Made by a program: the position numbers and the translations under genes
DNA from: Dasyornis broadbenti
Taxonomy: Eukaryota; Chordata; Aves; Passeriformes; Dasyornithidae
Reading direction: 5' to 3'
DNA: 64,000 bases
NCBI GenBank assembly: GCA_013397935.1
Contig: VZRN01006818.1
Span: 5,321,970 to 5,385,969 of the forward strand
In this document: positions 12,101 through 24,152 of the stretch, one piece after another
Numbering within the stretch: the first letter of the stretch is position 1
How the letters are laid out: each line of letters starts with the position of its first letter
Notes under the pieces: model-generated
Database searches by the model: none
Told to the model about the DNA's origin: nothing
What the model saw: only the letters and a program-made list of their open reading frames with translations

Positions 12101-14994
12101 CATGTCACATAGCAATGGTTTGGTTTTGGTGCAGCAATGACTTGTATATTTTCCATAAATAGAAAAAATCCAAGTCACACTTGAGAACCTTCCCACAGTT
12201 TGAGTGTAACTAAGAGAACCATTAACAATAAATTGATATCACTGGAAGAAACTGCCTGGTTTTGGATGAAAAAAAATTATCTAAAAACAATAAATCAAAA
12301 TTTTGTACAAAATCAAGTGTAATTGGCCAAATCTGTTTTATTATGCAAGAAATTTATAGAGCATATAATTTTCTTCTTTAATCTAGTTCTTACCTTACTT
12401 TCGTAAGTTTTATTTCTCCTCTTCCTTTTTCCTTTGTTTTTCAGGGACTAGACAGGAGAAATCTGCTTCCCTTCTTTTCTCTGGATGTTTCCACTAGATA
12501 GTTAATATTCATGCCCCCAACCCACAGTTTTAATATGTAAAGAACTCTCTCCCAGCAGAGAAGAAAGGGGCAATCTTCCCATTTGCATGAATGCACATGG
12601 GAGAGGCTCTCCTGAAGCCACCTTTTTGCTGGATGAGCACTTTCAGCCTTTAATTACCCTGAGTTTCCTCGATGTCAAGAAATTCAGGCTTTACAGCAAA
12701 GCTTGATGTAAGTTTAATTATGTGTTTGAATTCCATGTTAACAGGTGAGCTGATTGTTTATTTTACTGAACTGCCATTTTGTACATGCTAGAAGTATTTC
12801 CTGACTTCTCATTTCTAACCTTGATATTTCAGAAACATAATTGAGGAATTTACTGTACAGGGGAAAAAAGATTCAAGTTAATCAGTGCAAAAAGCCCATC
12901 AGCACCATCTGCAGTTGATTTCTGCCTGACCATTCAGCAGCGCAACTTATGCACTGCAACTGCCCTTACTTGAACCCTCAGAAGGTGTAACTCACTGCCT
13001 TGCCTATTTGAAACCTAATTAATCACAATAGTCTTGGGGCAGTTGCCAGTCAGTTGATGGTTTTGTGAGTTTGGTTTAGATATTTTCCCGCGAATTTGCA
13101 AACCAAATCAACTCTATCAGAACTCTGATTCCTCCAAGGAGAAATCACAGGCATAGGTAAAATTCCTCTCCACTAACTGCTTACTTAGCATTGCTTAGAG
13201 AAAGGTTTTTGTGAGCACTCATCCCTATATTTCAGTGTAATACTGATTTTTCTCATTTCACTGTCATTGGAAGCAAGATGTCACAAGCTGTGTGGTTGTG
13301 GGTGTTCAAAGCTGGCCTTTTTTCCTTAAATACATACATTGTCATTTCTTCCTTTGATATAAGCACATCACTCTTGTTATGCTAATGGATGGTTTGAAGT
13401 ATATCTATTACTAGCCCCTTCATTTTCTGTGTCAGATAACACACTTTAAGTCCCATTTCTTAAATTCCCAAAACTATTTTTCACTCATTGTCATATTTGC
13501 CAATTCCATTTGCCTATTCACCACTCTTCACACAGTATCATGTCTATTTTTTTCCAAAACTACCCTTAACAAGAAAAGTGAAGGCAAAGTTTAAGTTTAT
13601 ACGATAAAAGGTTTTGCTAAACACCAACTGCTTCATGGACAAATCCTTGTGTAGTAAGTAAAAAAAGTCAATAGCTTATATCAAGCTTCTTGTGTTATCA
13701 TATTTAGAACCTGTCAGCCTACATTTTTGTACAAGCATCTTTGCAAATTTTCTGCCCCAGTGTTCTAAAGATAGATGCATTAGTAATAAAACTTTATTTG
13801 ATTAAATTATTAAATTCTTGTCAGCCATAACTAAACACTAGCTCTTAACAGAACTCTAATTATTTCTGCTTAAATTTCTCAAGTCACATAAGATACTCAT
13901 GCTTCTAAAACATGCAGCAACTCTTAATCTAATTCAGTCTTGTATTTGTTTCACTCTGTTGTTCTAAACTGATTCATCATAGTCAACGGAGCTGAGGACC
14001 ACAAATGCCAAGCATCCTATTCCTGCATCATTTTGGGCCCCCTTCCCTACTGCCACAGAAATCTCACAGAACAAAATAACTGATTCAGCAGATATTCCCC
14101 TGCTTTTTAACAGCATTGTCCAAGAGAGAAGATAAGTTTAACCTCCCAATATCTCCCCAACGCTATGTCCCATTTGGTTCCTTTGATTATAATATTTTTT
14201 TATGCAGATCTTTTACAGTGAGCACTCCTCAGATTCTGAGCTCAACTAAAAGTGAAAACTTTGAACAACATTTTGTTTATGATAATGCAGAACACCAGTT
14301 CAATCCACAGAACCTGTATAAAAGAGTGGAAAACCAATGTGATTTCAGTTAAACAGAAAATATGTAAAGCAATATTTAACTTGCAACAAATATTCACCAT
14401 GAAATCAGAGATTGCCTGAAAATGTATCTTCATGGCCTTGGATTCTCCGTGCCTGCAAACTTTTGTAATGTTTGGTGACAAAATAGTATCTTAGCAATAA
14501 TCCTATGAATGTTAGGGGTAGGAATCACTATTGCAATCCATGCTTAGGCTTACATTAGCAAACTTCTGCCGTGTCCCCTTAAAGATGTTCGAAAAGTTGG
14601 ACAAGGTTGCTTTCAGAGCAGTACTTTGAGATCGAGCCTTTAGCCAGATGTCAAGAGAGGAGCTCAGATTTTCCGTGGAACTTTTGTTACCTGCAATGGA
14701 CTCTCCTGGGTGAGGACACCTTTCCAAGGGAAGCCCAGCAGCTGCAAAGTTGCTCTTGAGAGCGGGTCATGGGCTGATAAGAACGACACTGAAAAAAAGA
14801 AAATACTAACTTTTCATCTACTATTTAAAAATGAGCAATTTCATTTTTCACCTGGAAAAACTGACAGTTTTTAGTTTAATTTCTGAAGTTAAAAAAAATG
14901 AAGATCATCTCCAAAATGAAAATAACATCCAGTTTCATCTTAGTCTGGAAATTACTCAGCTCCAAAACTATGCCAAAAGCAGTCATTGTCACTG

Positions 14995-15299
14995 AAAAAA
15001 AAAAAAAAAATTGTCTTGGAGTAAAATCTTTATAAATCTCTCTTTATAAATTTTATAATCTCTCATTATAAATTAAGATTGTACAGCCTGTACAAAATGA
15101 GTCTAATATATTTTTCCACTTGTGTCCTACTCAAAAAAAAAAAAAAAAAGCACAAAATAGAAAGTGGGTTTATGTTATTTATTTTGACAGACATCAGGTC
15201 TCAAAGGAAGACTTTGGACACTTTCAAGACCGTACAACCTCAAAACAAAGTAATGTTACTCATGACTGCATGACCTTTTATTTAAAAAAAAAAAAAAAA
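14995..15299. repeat. Cluster of three long A-tracts
   Basis: Pure A runs lie at 14995-15010 (16 bases), 15131-15148 (18) and 15284-15299 (16). They are separated by about 120-136 bases of ordinary sequence. Between the first two there is also a degenerate direct repeat built from tttataaatctctc-type units (about 15028-15072). Long A-tracts are stiff and tend to exclude nucleosomes, so the spacing may matter for chromatin. That is inference. Confidence 0.7.
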
Positions 15300-15790
15300 C
15301 TCAGCATTGTCTGACTTCATCAGATTTCTTCTGTTCATCCTTTTATACATTAAAAAAAATAATAATTTAAGAAAGTTGGAAAGAAAAGCTTTTACACAAG
15401 TTGCACTGCTTATTTCTGCTCATTGGCCTGATAAGCTATTTCAAGAAATTCTTTCAAATCAGTTTTAGAAGTCAAATGGGATAAAGTGCAGTTTCACGGT
15501 TCATATCCAGATAAAAATAAATACACAGAGGCTAGTATTTCTATCTGTCCACATTTTATCAGCTTGAACAGCAAGGAGATTTTGGATGTAAAGGGACCTT
15601 GATAAAGGTGACTGATCAATTCAGACTTTAAAACCAGGACTTTTTTAAAACATGAATCTTTCAGTACAACAACCAAAACCAATGCTCCAACAAACAGTTT
15701 TTATAATACATCTTCTTTGGGAAAAAAAAAAGATTACTTGAGATTTTCAACATCACAAGAAATATTGACTCATCCTTCAGTGGATGGAAT

Positions 15791-15819
15791 AGACGGAATA
15801 TAATACAGACGGAATATAA
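15791..15819. repeat. Tandem duplication, 16-bp period
   Basis: The 13-base word agacggaatataa occurs at 15791-15803 and again at 15807-15819. This is a simple local duplication with no sign of function. Confidence 0.8.
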
Positions 15820-15940
15820 AATTGGGAAGCCAAAGCAGAAAGAATCCTGCAGTTAAAGAACAGATGGATTGAGATAACAAAATGCTGTTTCCTCAACTAT
15901 GCAACCTCTCTTTTCTTGACTGGAAATGTTACAGTTATGA

Positions 15941-15954
15941 TGAATCATGACTCA
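15941..15954. promoter_or_regulatory. Tandem AP-1-like sites
   Basis: TGAATCA and TGACTCA lie back to back with no spacer. TGACTCA is the consensus AP-1 (Fos/Jun) site and TGAATCA is a one-base variant. The motif is visible in the sequence. Whether this is an enhancer is unknown, since single heptamers occur by chance every few kb. Confidence 0.2.
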
Positions 15955-17328
15955 ATCCCAGGAAGCCAGTTGAGCAGGCAGGAGTTTAAAGTTGGATTTC
16001 AAACTCTCCTGTAGCTAAAAAAGTGCACATTGCAAAGCTTCACACTTCTCCTACTGCATTTTATTATGACTGGGCTGTGAACCTGTAGGCCAAGAGCATC
16101 TGCATCTTGTAGATGTCTTCTCATCTACAAGTGCTACTGGCAGCTTTCTTTACAGGGTGCTGTCCTGAGCTAATCAGCAAATACAACAAATGCCCGTGAC
16201 AACACAACCAGAATAATTATATGTACTATTTCTTCTGCTTCTCTCAGAAACTTAATAAACCACTGTGGTTATTACTTATGAATATTGCATGAATATTACA
16301 CTAGAAATATTGTGCAGGCTGCTGAATATCTATCTTCAGTATGTAACAAAAAAATATAAAGCCCGCTATGGTTAGACTTTCAGTGCAGATGGCACAGATT
16401 AAATCACATGTTCTTTTATGACACATTAATCATAGGACAGTGACATGCAGAGTATATGGTGAAAGTCTAATCTCTAGGGGTAAAAAATACCATCAAAAAG
16501 ATGACTAAAAACTGAGGGCAAATTTTCATAAATAGAAGTGATGGGCTTCTCTTAAAATTTGACTTCCAATAAAAGAACTCATTTTCGTACGGTGTGCTTT
16601 TCCAGTATTCATTCCTCTAATCTAAGCATGAATGCTGATCCAGCCATTCAGAAGAAAGGGTAGAAATTATTGCTGAATGCAGTAAGTAGTTGTCTCCCAT
16701 CAGGTACAGGTAGCTAGGATTGGAGCTTTGCTGAGCTCCTCTCGCAGGCTCTAATCTCACTGCTGTGACTCCAAGAGTTCCAAAAGGGCAGGTCAGTGGC
16801 TCAGGCAAGCTCCTACACACCATGTGCTAGACCCAGGATTAAAAATTCCTGACATTGGAACAATGAGCAGCTGATGTGTTTCAAGTGTTTCAGAAGAATT
16901 TGATTAGCTGGACTAAAGCACTTACCTTTAGGAATGAAAACTGGCACTTTGATTCATGTGGGCAGGCTTGGGAGGACTTTGCTTATATTGAATTAGATCA
17001 ACAAAACAAGATTTAGTCACGAACCACTGCAGAACATTTATATTTTTGGTATTCTGGACATTTTGGCTTCATTACCCTTTGCTCCCCCTTATCTCTTCCA
17101 CTCCTTATAAATGTTGAATGATTTTCCATTCATTGCTAAGAAGAAGCTGTGTTGTTTGTTATTCTCCTCTGTCTTCTCTTTACTGAATATATTGAAACAC
17201 AACACCTTACTGCAGAAGGAAATGTCATTTGGGATGAGAAAGTTCTTACAGAGGATGGGGGGGAAAAAAATTGTGTTTTCTTTTATTTTGTCCTTCCCCT
17301 TCATTTTTAGTCTTTTTCTCTTACTTAC

Positions 17329-17465
17329 CTGTGGAGATACACACAAAACTTTTGTAAATAGCTTCAGGGACCTGTCCATCCCAGGGTTAGACCAACACCA
17401 GACGCAGATGAGGAGGCAGAGAAAACTGTGAAGGATGGCAGAGGGCAGAACCAAAGCAGGAACCA
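17329..17465 (-). other. Possible minus-strand exon (unidentified)
   Basis: On the minus strand a strong donor, ACAG|GTAAGTAA, lies at 17328-17321. About 137 bases upstream is an acceptor-like tract, ctttctcctcctgag. The interval is open in one frame (about 45 codons), beginning with a hydrophobic, Cys- and Trp-rich stretch. That frame has no ATG at its start, so it would have to be an internal exon. A second frame is also open across it. I do not recognise a product, and the acceptor ends in GAG rather than CAG. Confidence 0.17.
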
Positions 17466-17604
17466 CTCAGGAGGAGAAAGATTGGAGCTTCTTTCAGAAA
17501 CATAGGCTGAACCATGCTGAAGAAGGACCTGGTGGACTTGAGTGTATTCTTAAGGGAAAAACATGCCTTTGTCAAAAGTTAAAGTTATGATGAGGCAGTG
17601 GAAA

Positions 17605-17774
17605 AGGTTGTAAAGAGGAGTAGGGGCTGCCCCACCCCTGGAAGTGTTTAAGGCCAGGTGGGATGAAGCTCTCCCTCTAGTGGAGGGTGTCCCTGTCCTT
17701 GAAAGCGAGTTTGGATCTATGTGATCTATATGGTCCCTTCCAATCCAGGCCATTCTATGATATGATTCCATGAT
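17605..17774 (+). mobile_element. CR1 LINE 3' end, 5'-truncated
   Basis: The stretch follows the 3' untranslated end of avian CR1 elements. It has the phrase around gttgtaaagaggag followed by ctggaagtgtttaaggccag, then ggtcccttccaatccaggcc. The terminus is two degenerate copies of the 8-base ATTCTATG-type repeat at about 17752-17774. Only about 170 bases remain, which fits the severe 5' truncation usual for CR1. There is no poly(A) tail, as expected for this clade. The copy is diverged and therefore old. Confidence 0.93.
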
Positions 17775-19585
17775 ATATTTCAAAACTGATGCATGAGCCC
17801 AGCCTCATGGGATGGTTTGTCAGGTACTGCCCTGGGACTGTTTGCAAAATGTTCAAAGGAGTTCAAATGCACTTCCTCAGTGCCACATAATTTTTCTCTT
17901 CCTTAGGAAAAACTGTGTTCTAGAAGTAAAATTGCCAGACAAGATACTTAGATTGACAGAAGAGGAAAAGGGTGCATGAAGGTGCTTTCAAACACCAGGC
18001 TGTACTGCAGGACTACAAGAACAAAATACTGTAGGACTTCTGAGCATAAAAAAGGATGGGCTGCACCTACCTAGACCTGTGTGAGATTAATGCTGTGTTT
18101 GTAGGCTCCTCGCTGCTGAAACCAACAGAGATCCATCACACAGACAGCTGTCCCTCTGTCTGGGGATAGCATTGAACAGCTGCAGCAGTTTGGAAATCAC
18201 CTCCTCAAACAAAGTCAAGGGATAGCTGCACATATTACCATGTTGATTGTTGTCAACAGGAGTTGAGGGAGTTGAGAAAATCTGAGAAACCCTCCTGCCA
18301 CTCTTCCACAGGCTGTTGGGTCAGATATAAAAGCAGAGGAGATGCCTTGCAAAGCCAGAGAGGGCCTGAATTTTCTTTTCTGACCAAGTGAGCCACCCTG
18401 TGGTATAAAGCTGTTGCATGTCTTGTCATTGAGAAATGAAATTATTTTATGAAGAGTTTCCTGGACAAGAGTAGGTTAGAATGAAATACATATATTTGCC
18501 AGTAAGTTATACAGCAGAAAAAAGCACTTGGAATTTATAAAATGCACATATATTTCCCAGGCAGCACAGCTCTCCAGCTGTTCCCCAGATACCTACTTGG
18601 TGCACCTTTAGGTGTTATATCACCAAAATATTAAATAAAAAATACATAAATCTCACGTACATAGAGGCTGCATTCTATTTTTGGAGTTATGTAGAGGTAA
18701 ATCAGGAGTCAACCCAGCGAAGAAAATTGCACTCAGAAACACTGGTATTAACCTGAAAGCAGAGTACAGTCCTTGAAATGCAGTTATATAATGTCTGGAG
18801 CAGAGATTCTGGTGGAATAAATGATCTCTGAAATGCTACCAGATAATTAAGCTAAAGTCAGAGCCCAAACCTAGAGCTCATTGCTGCATATTAATTCAGT
18901 AAAACAGATTATTCATGCTTTGGATGTTACCTTTTCATTTGGGAAAAGCAGGTATGTCCTTAAGGAAATTTTGACTGGATTTCACTTGCTTATTTTAAAT
19001 TTAAAATCCTCAAGAGGAGCCCAGAGATCTTTATAGCTGATAAACATCTGAGACCAAGGGGGAAACATCACAACGTATCATCAATATTTTTAGTTCCCTA
19101 TGAATGATTTACATTCCCCTGCACTATCAGATATCTTCAAAAGAACATATCAAAATCAGAGAGCAGTGCACTTGGTTCATGTAAAGTTAAGTTTGCTGCA
19201 AAAAGCCTTATGAATTCAAAGCTCTGAGATCAAGTTCTGATTTCTGATGTTGGGCACACACTTGCAGTCTGGCTTTGAAAAGTTTCGGTGGGTCTGGGGA
19301 ATTTTCAAGCTCTGTGATGGCATGCCTATAGGGAACTCCCCACTGAGCTCTGTTGCAGAGCATTAAAACAGAGCCCAGGTCCCTGGGAGAGACTGGCACA
19401 AATGTCTGTTCTTTTCTGTGGCCTTCGCTGAGGGGAGCTCAGCCTCTGCCATCAGGGGCTGGCACACCATCCCAACTCAGCTCTCCCAAAGAAAGCTGGG
19501 ACCATTGATTTCCAGGTCAGTTTGGGCAAGTCCTCTTAGTGTATGTTACAAGCAAAAGCAATAGGTTATTTTCTCCACCTTGCCC

Positions 19586-19644
19586 TTTTTTTTTTTCTTT
19601 TTTTGGGGTGGTTTTTTTTTTTTTTTTTTTCTTTTTTTCTTTTT
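19586..19644. repeat. T-rich low-complexity tract
   Basis: Runs of T are broken only by single C bases and one ggggtgg. This is simple low-complexity DNA, and the long open frames reading through it are artefacts of composition. Confidence 0.9.
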
Positions 19645-20664
19645 GTAACTTTCCATATTGGAGCAAGCTAAGAATACTGAATGGCAAGATCCTATCTTTT
19701 TATAGCAAAATCTATTCTTAGCTGTTTGGTGAGAGGACAACTGAGATTCAATAATATGCCCAAAATCACTGAGTACATTGCAGAGATTGACTCCAAAGGT
19801 CTTAGTAAACAGCATACTGATGCCTTGCCCTTGACATGCTCTTACCTATTGCAGTGCTGACTGAATCAAGGCTGTTTTCACCAGTGGATCATCATTCCTC
19901 GTTATCGTTACCGCAAAGTGGTGGGTTTGGAATCTATCAAAGAATGTATAAATAGACCAGGAATGCATAGAGACAAAGGCATGAGCATGCTATGTTTTAC
20001 AGATTCCATGCAGAAAGAGCACTTGATTATAAAAGTGGTTTGAAATTACTTAGTATTTAAGTATTTTTTTTTTATTTCTGTTTTGCCTTTACTCAGTCTT
20101 GACTCAGTCACTGAAGAGCTACAGGTAAGCTCAAATCATTTTGCATTTAAACAAAAAAAAATAACAAGCATCATCATCTCTTCTGTCCTACTGTGAGCTC
20201 AGAGATCCTCTGCTTCCACAGATGGCCTGTCAGGGGTGGGTGAGCGCTCTCAGTCCCAAACTGGAAATAAGAGCTTTCCTTCTGCCAGGTACGTGAGGTC
20301 CATGGAACATTTTCTATAAATGCATGTGTGTCCATGTGTGTATGCAAAATCTACAATGCAAATAGTATAATCCAGTGTAACCCTCAGCCCCGCTTCATTG
20401 TTGCAGGACTTTACTGAATAACTGCTAAAAATGGAAGGAGAATGTGCAATCATCTGAGAACAAACAAACAATTTTTTAAGAATGCAGTGAAAAATAGCTT
20501 TAATATTCAGCACAGCTTAATAAATTGAAAACACTTTTCTATTCAGTTCCTACCAAGTTGGAACATTTTTTTTCTTTGCAGCTAAATAAAAGTCCTTCAT
20601 TCTCTTCAGAAAGCTGTTGCATAGAATGACAAGATAACATCTGTATGAGCTATGCCAGCTTTCC

Positions 20665-20689
20665 TCATAATATGGCTCTCATATTATGA
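20665..20689. repeat. Inverted repeat, 10-bp arms, 5-base loop
   Basis: tcataatatg and catattatga are exact reverse complements around gctct. The arms are AT-rich and of a length expected about once by chance in a window this size, so only the structure is recorded. Confidence 0.6.
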
Positions 20690-22480
20690 CCAAGAAGGTC
20701 TTAGTTACAGTGACATTTAACAAGTTAAATTTACTCTCTATAGAAAGAACTTTGCCTAGATTGTATTCAGCAAGGAAGAATTCACAACAGATGCCCCCTT
20801 AAATTAAAAGACAAAATGTTCCCAGGTCAGGCTGATCTTAATGTTGCTGTGTCATTAGAGAAAAAAAAGTCTGGCTATTATTGAAGTGACTCATGAAAAA
20901 GTTTTCTTACTATTTACTTCTGTTTCAGGAAATCTGTAAGAAAAAAATATTTTCAGAACATTCAGTAAATTTGATTAGTAGAGCTGGGGATTTTTCTCTG
21001 ATGCTTATCTTCCCTTGTAGCTACAGCTGATAACAGCAGCATGCTGTTCTGCACCCCCCTTCACCATGAGGCTTAACCTTCACTGGAGTAACCAGTGACA
21101 GTGACTCCAGGACTAGGACTGGAGATCTGGATCACCACCCAAAGATTCAGTTCTTTCCTCTTTGTGGTGATTATCAGTAAAAGGTAGTAACTGGCCCATG
21201 TCTACAGCATTTAGGTGATGTAAATCCCTGAGTACAGGCATTTGTCCTGAACCCACTAGTATGACCACTGAGTTAAGGACACAGGTGAAAGAGACTATTT
21301 AGATTAGTGTCATTCATGGATATTTTGAAACAAATTATTAATATATTTTCTTTCAGGATTTTGGTTAATTTCTCATGATGCTATTCAAGACTGACGGACC
21401 TTCTAAACGGATCTGTCATTACACATTACATTGCCTCGACAAAATATCTCCCTGCTGTTGGAAAAGAGAGTAATTTGTGTCCCTGACATTCCAGAGCTGC
21501 AGCCAGGCAGCAAACTCTGAATCGCGCTGCAAGCCCAAGAACTACTGCTTTATGAATACACTTGAGCAAATCTATAATATGCTTTTATTAAACTGCAATC
21601 CCCTCGAGAGTTTGGCATTTGTTCCAGCTAGGATTTGTCATTGTGTTCCATCAGGTACTTTCTGCTTCTGCAAAAATCAAGTTCCCAAATATTAATTTAT
21701 CTTTAATCACAATAAATTGGTCACATACTTAATTGGTTTTACAAACTAAGATCTCTCTCTGGAAAATGAACTACCATCCAGAAGGACAAAGTTAGCAACA
21801 AGCCAAGCACTTTCCAAGTTGCAGCTTTCAACTGTTTTGTTAAGGGCATAAATTCTTAGCATAGGAAGAGAGAAAACTGAGTAAAAAATACAAAATTAGG
21901 TATGCTTCTGTTAATGCAATTGGAAAAGCAAACTAAATCTTTATATCAGTAAGTTCAGGCTGAGATTTTCTAACATAGCAGGTTCAGTCTGGTGTTTCTT
22001 GAGGTTGGCTACAGAATTTTGTTTCGGAAACAGCACTGAGACATGATGTTCCTCTAGCCCCTTCATTCTGCCAGATTCTGACTGGGCAAACAATAATGCC
22101 TGTCAGCTGCAAAGTAAGAAAGTAATGTTGCGTTTCCAGTTGAATGATTCAATACTGTGCAGAGAGTGGAGACCACAGTAATGTCACACATTAACACCTA
22201 CAGGGAACTTGATGACAGTAATTTGTTTCACTTTTTTACCAAGGACAGTTTGGGATAGTTAGATTTATGAAGCCATAATAAAATATTGACCGTGTCAGTG
22301 GTAGAATTACATTCATTTCACTTGCTGGCTTTCTTGCTTTTTTTTAGTGCTGTTCAAAATACCTTCCTATGTATTTGCACATAGCTGTAAAAAAACATAT
22401 TGACTTACATGAATGATTTATAATGTAATTTATAACACTCTCATAATTTCAAATGATAATAACATGTTTTCTCAGAGATT

Positions 22481-23179
22481 TTACTCAAGTAAAGAATATA
22501 TGAAAGAAATATTACATTTTCCCTCTCCTTCCAGAAATTTTCCGTAGCTTACTTCAAAAAGCCCAGCTCTGGCATTCTGTGGGATATTCTTACCATAGTA
22601 GCCCTGTCCCTTCCTGAATTCCCTGCCCTTCTGTTTTGCTTCCCTGTTTGTTGCAATAATGCATAGGCTGATTGAAGGGAAGGGATGCCTTTGGCCCACA
22701 GCTGTGCTGCTGCATGTACCACCTCCACCTGAGGAGGGTGAAGAAATTGCCTCAGCTTCTCACATGGGGCTGAGTCTCGTGTGCCTCTTTATTCAGGTTC
22801 TTGAACTCTCCCACAGCCTGGGACATCAGCTGGCTGCAGAGCTGCGCCTTCACTGGTACCACCATCTCCCCTCCTTGGCTGTTTGCAAAGCTGGAGATGG
22901 TGGAGGTGCCACTTTTAGCCATGGGGCGCACCTCACTTGAAAGTAAGTTCAGATCCACATGATATCTGATCCTGACATTAGAGGTCCAAAAAGCAGGCAA
23001 TTTTTTTCATGATGGGATCTCCTGACACTTCTGTGGTCTGAGAGTGAAATCCATCTTCTTCTAACCAAACCTTCAGCAATACATATTTTTTGACATGTCC
23101 AGAATGGGAAAGGATGTTCCAGGGCCAAATACAAGAGTATTTGGTGCATAAGAGAAGAAAGGCTGAGGAGATTCATCAT
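22481..23179 (-). pseudogene. Run of minus-strand open frames, possible relic
   Basis: Three minus-strand open frames follow one another: 23179-22949, 23000-22752 and 22699-22481. In the same frame as the middle one, reading continues upstream through a few isolated stop codons. The region is less AT-rich than its surroundings. This is the pattern left by a decayed coding sequence or transposon, but I recognise no domain. The plus strand is open over part of it too, so base composition alone could explain it. Confidence 0.12.
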
Positions 23180-23945
23180 GAAAACATCTTATTGCTTCTG
23201 GCAAGACTGGTGATATTTTTTGCAAAAAGAAAAATTGAATGGATCTGTCTTAGTTCAGAATGAATCAGAAGAGAGATACAAACACGCAGAGAGCTTTTCC
23301 AATGTCCTCAGTTTTTTAGAAGGCCAAGCACAGTTTGTCCATGTTGTCTCAGGCTATTAGTCCTTCCCTGCTGCAGGGCTGTGGTTAGAGAAATACGTAA
23401 ACACTACTTTATGAAGTACAAACATCAAGAGAAATGGGTTGTCTGCTTTCCATCAGTGCTGTAGGAAAGAGTTACAGGGGTTTTTTATGTCTATAATAAT
23501 ATGCTGAATAATTTCATTCAGCTTTTCAAATTATGCCAGGTGCTTATTAGAGATGTGTGGTGAGACATTATTTGATTCATCATCATCCTAGATAGCAATT
23601 TCTCAGTTTCTTCTGTGTATCTTGCTTTGGAGCAGAGAGGGAACTCCTGTTTATTCTGTGCAAACCCTTCAATTTCAAGGAAAACTCTCTCATTCTGCAT
23701 CACTCTGTATGTATTTCACCTGTATGTGAACCAACTCCCACATATCTTTTTTCCGTTTTCATACTTTTTAAGTGTTCTGTGACTGCTTCCTTTCACTGTA
23801 CCTTCACTTTTTGTCCCTTTGCCTCTTGACATTCATGCCAAGTTAGAACCTGTGGAACTGTCCCTGGGGCAAGGCAGCCACAGACACTCACAGATTTCCG
23901 CCACTGAAGGAAGCTTCAGTTCCTCTCACCATAAGCCATTCTCAC

Positions 23946-24132
23946 CTTCTTGAAATGTCTAATGCAGTAGAGCTGAGGAAGGAACAGAGTTCAGAAAGAA
24001 AATGGTGCTGAGGCTTTATATAATTGCTGGGATGAGGAAGAACCATTGGTCTCCATTGAGAGATCAGCTGGAAATGGAGCCCTGGACTTGGGACATGTCC
24101 TGTCCTTGTTCTTGACAGACCCTTACCCTTGG
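23946..24132 (-). other. Possible minus-strand exon beside a G/C tract
   Basis: On the minus strand a very C-rich pyrimidine tract ends in cccacag and is followed by 187 bases ending at AAG|GTGAGA. One frame is open across the whole interval (about 62 codons) and meets its stop only inside the donor. An internal alternative acceptor (tctgttccttcctcag) lies further along. The acceptor tract is the complement of the G run at 24137-24152, which could equally be simple low-complexity DNA. The protein is not recognised. Confidence 0.17.
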
Positions 24133-24136
24133 CTGT

Positions 24137-24152
24137 GGGGGGGCGGGGGGGG
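24137..24152 (+). repeat. G-rich homopolymer tract (G7-C-G8)
   Basis: Seven G, one C and eight G follow in a row, with a further run of five G at 24170-24174. The tract could fold as a G-quadruplex on the plus strand, and on the minus strand it forms a pyrimidine tract before a CAG. Only the base runs are directly seen. Confidence 0.85.

Larger units (their letters stand above)
3173..17328. other. Unassigned AT-rich DNA
   Basis: No gene, CR1 or LTR copy is recognised in these 14 kb. The longest open frame (10712-11134, plus, 140 codons) opens with TTG rather than ATG and has no known motifs. Overlapping frames at 7288-7667, 11032-11356 and 14116-14352 look like chance frames. What can be described are A-tracts at 14995-15299, a short duplication at 15791-15819, tandem AP-1-like motifs at 15941-15954 and a 10-bp hairpin at 16106-16131. 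Confidence 0.5.

Noticed and set aside
16916..17030. Minus-strand AAG|GTAAGT donor after a 32-codon frame
   Set aside because: The frame hits a stop just before the donor, the other frames are closed, and the acceptor has a poor pyrimidine tract.
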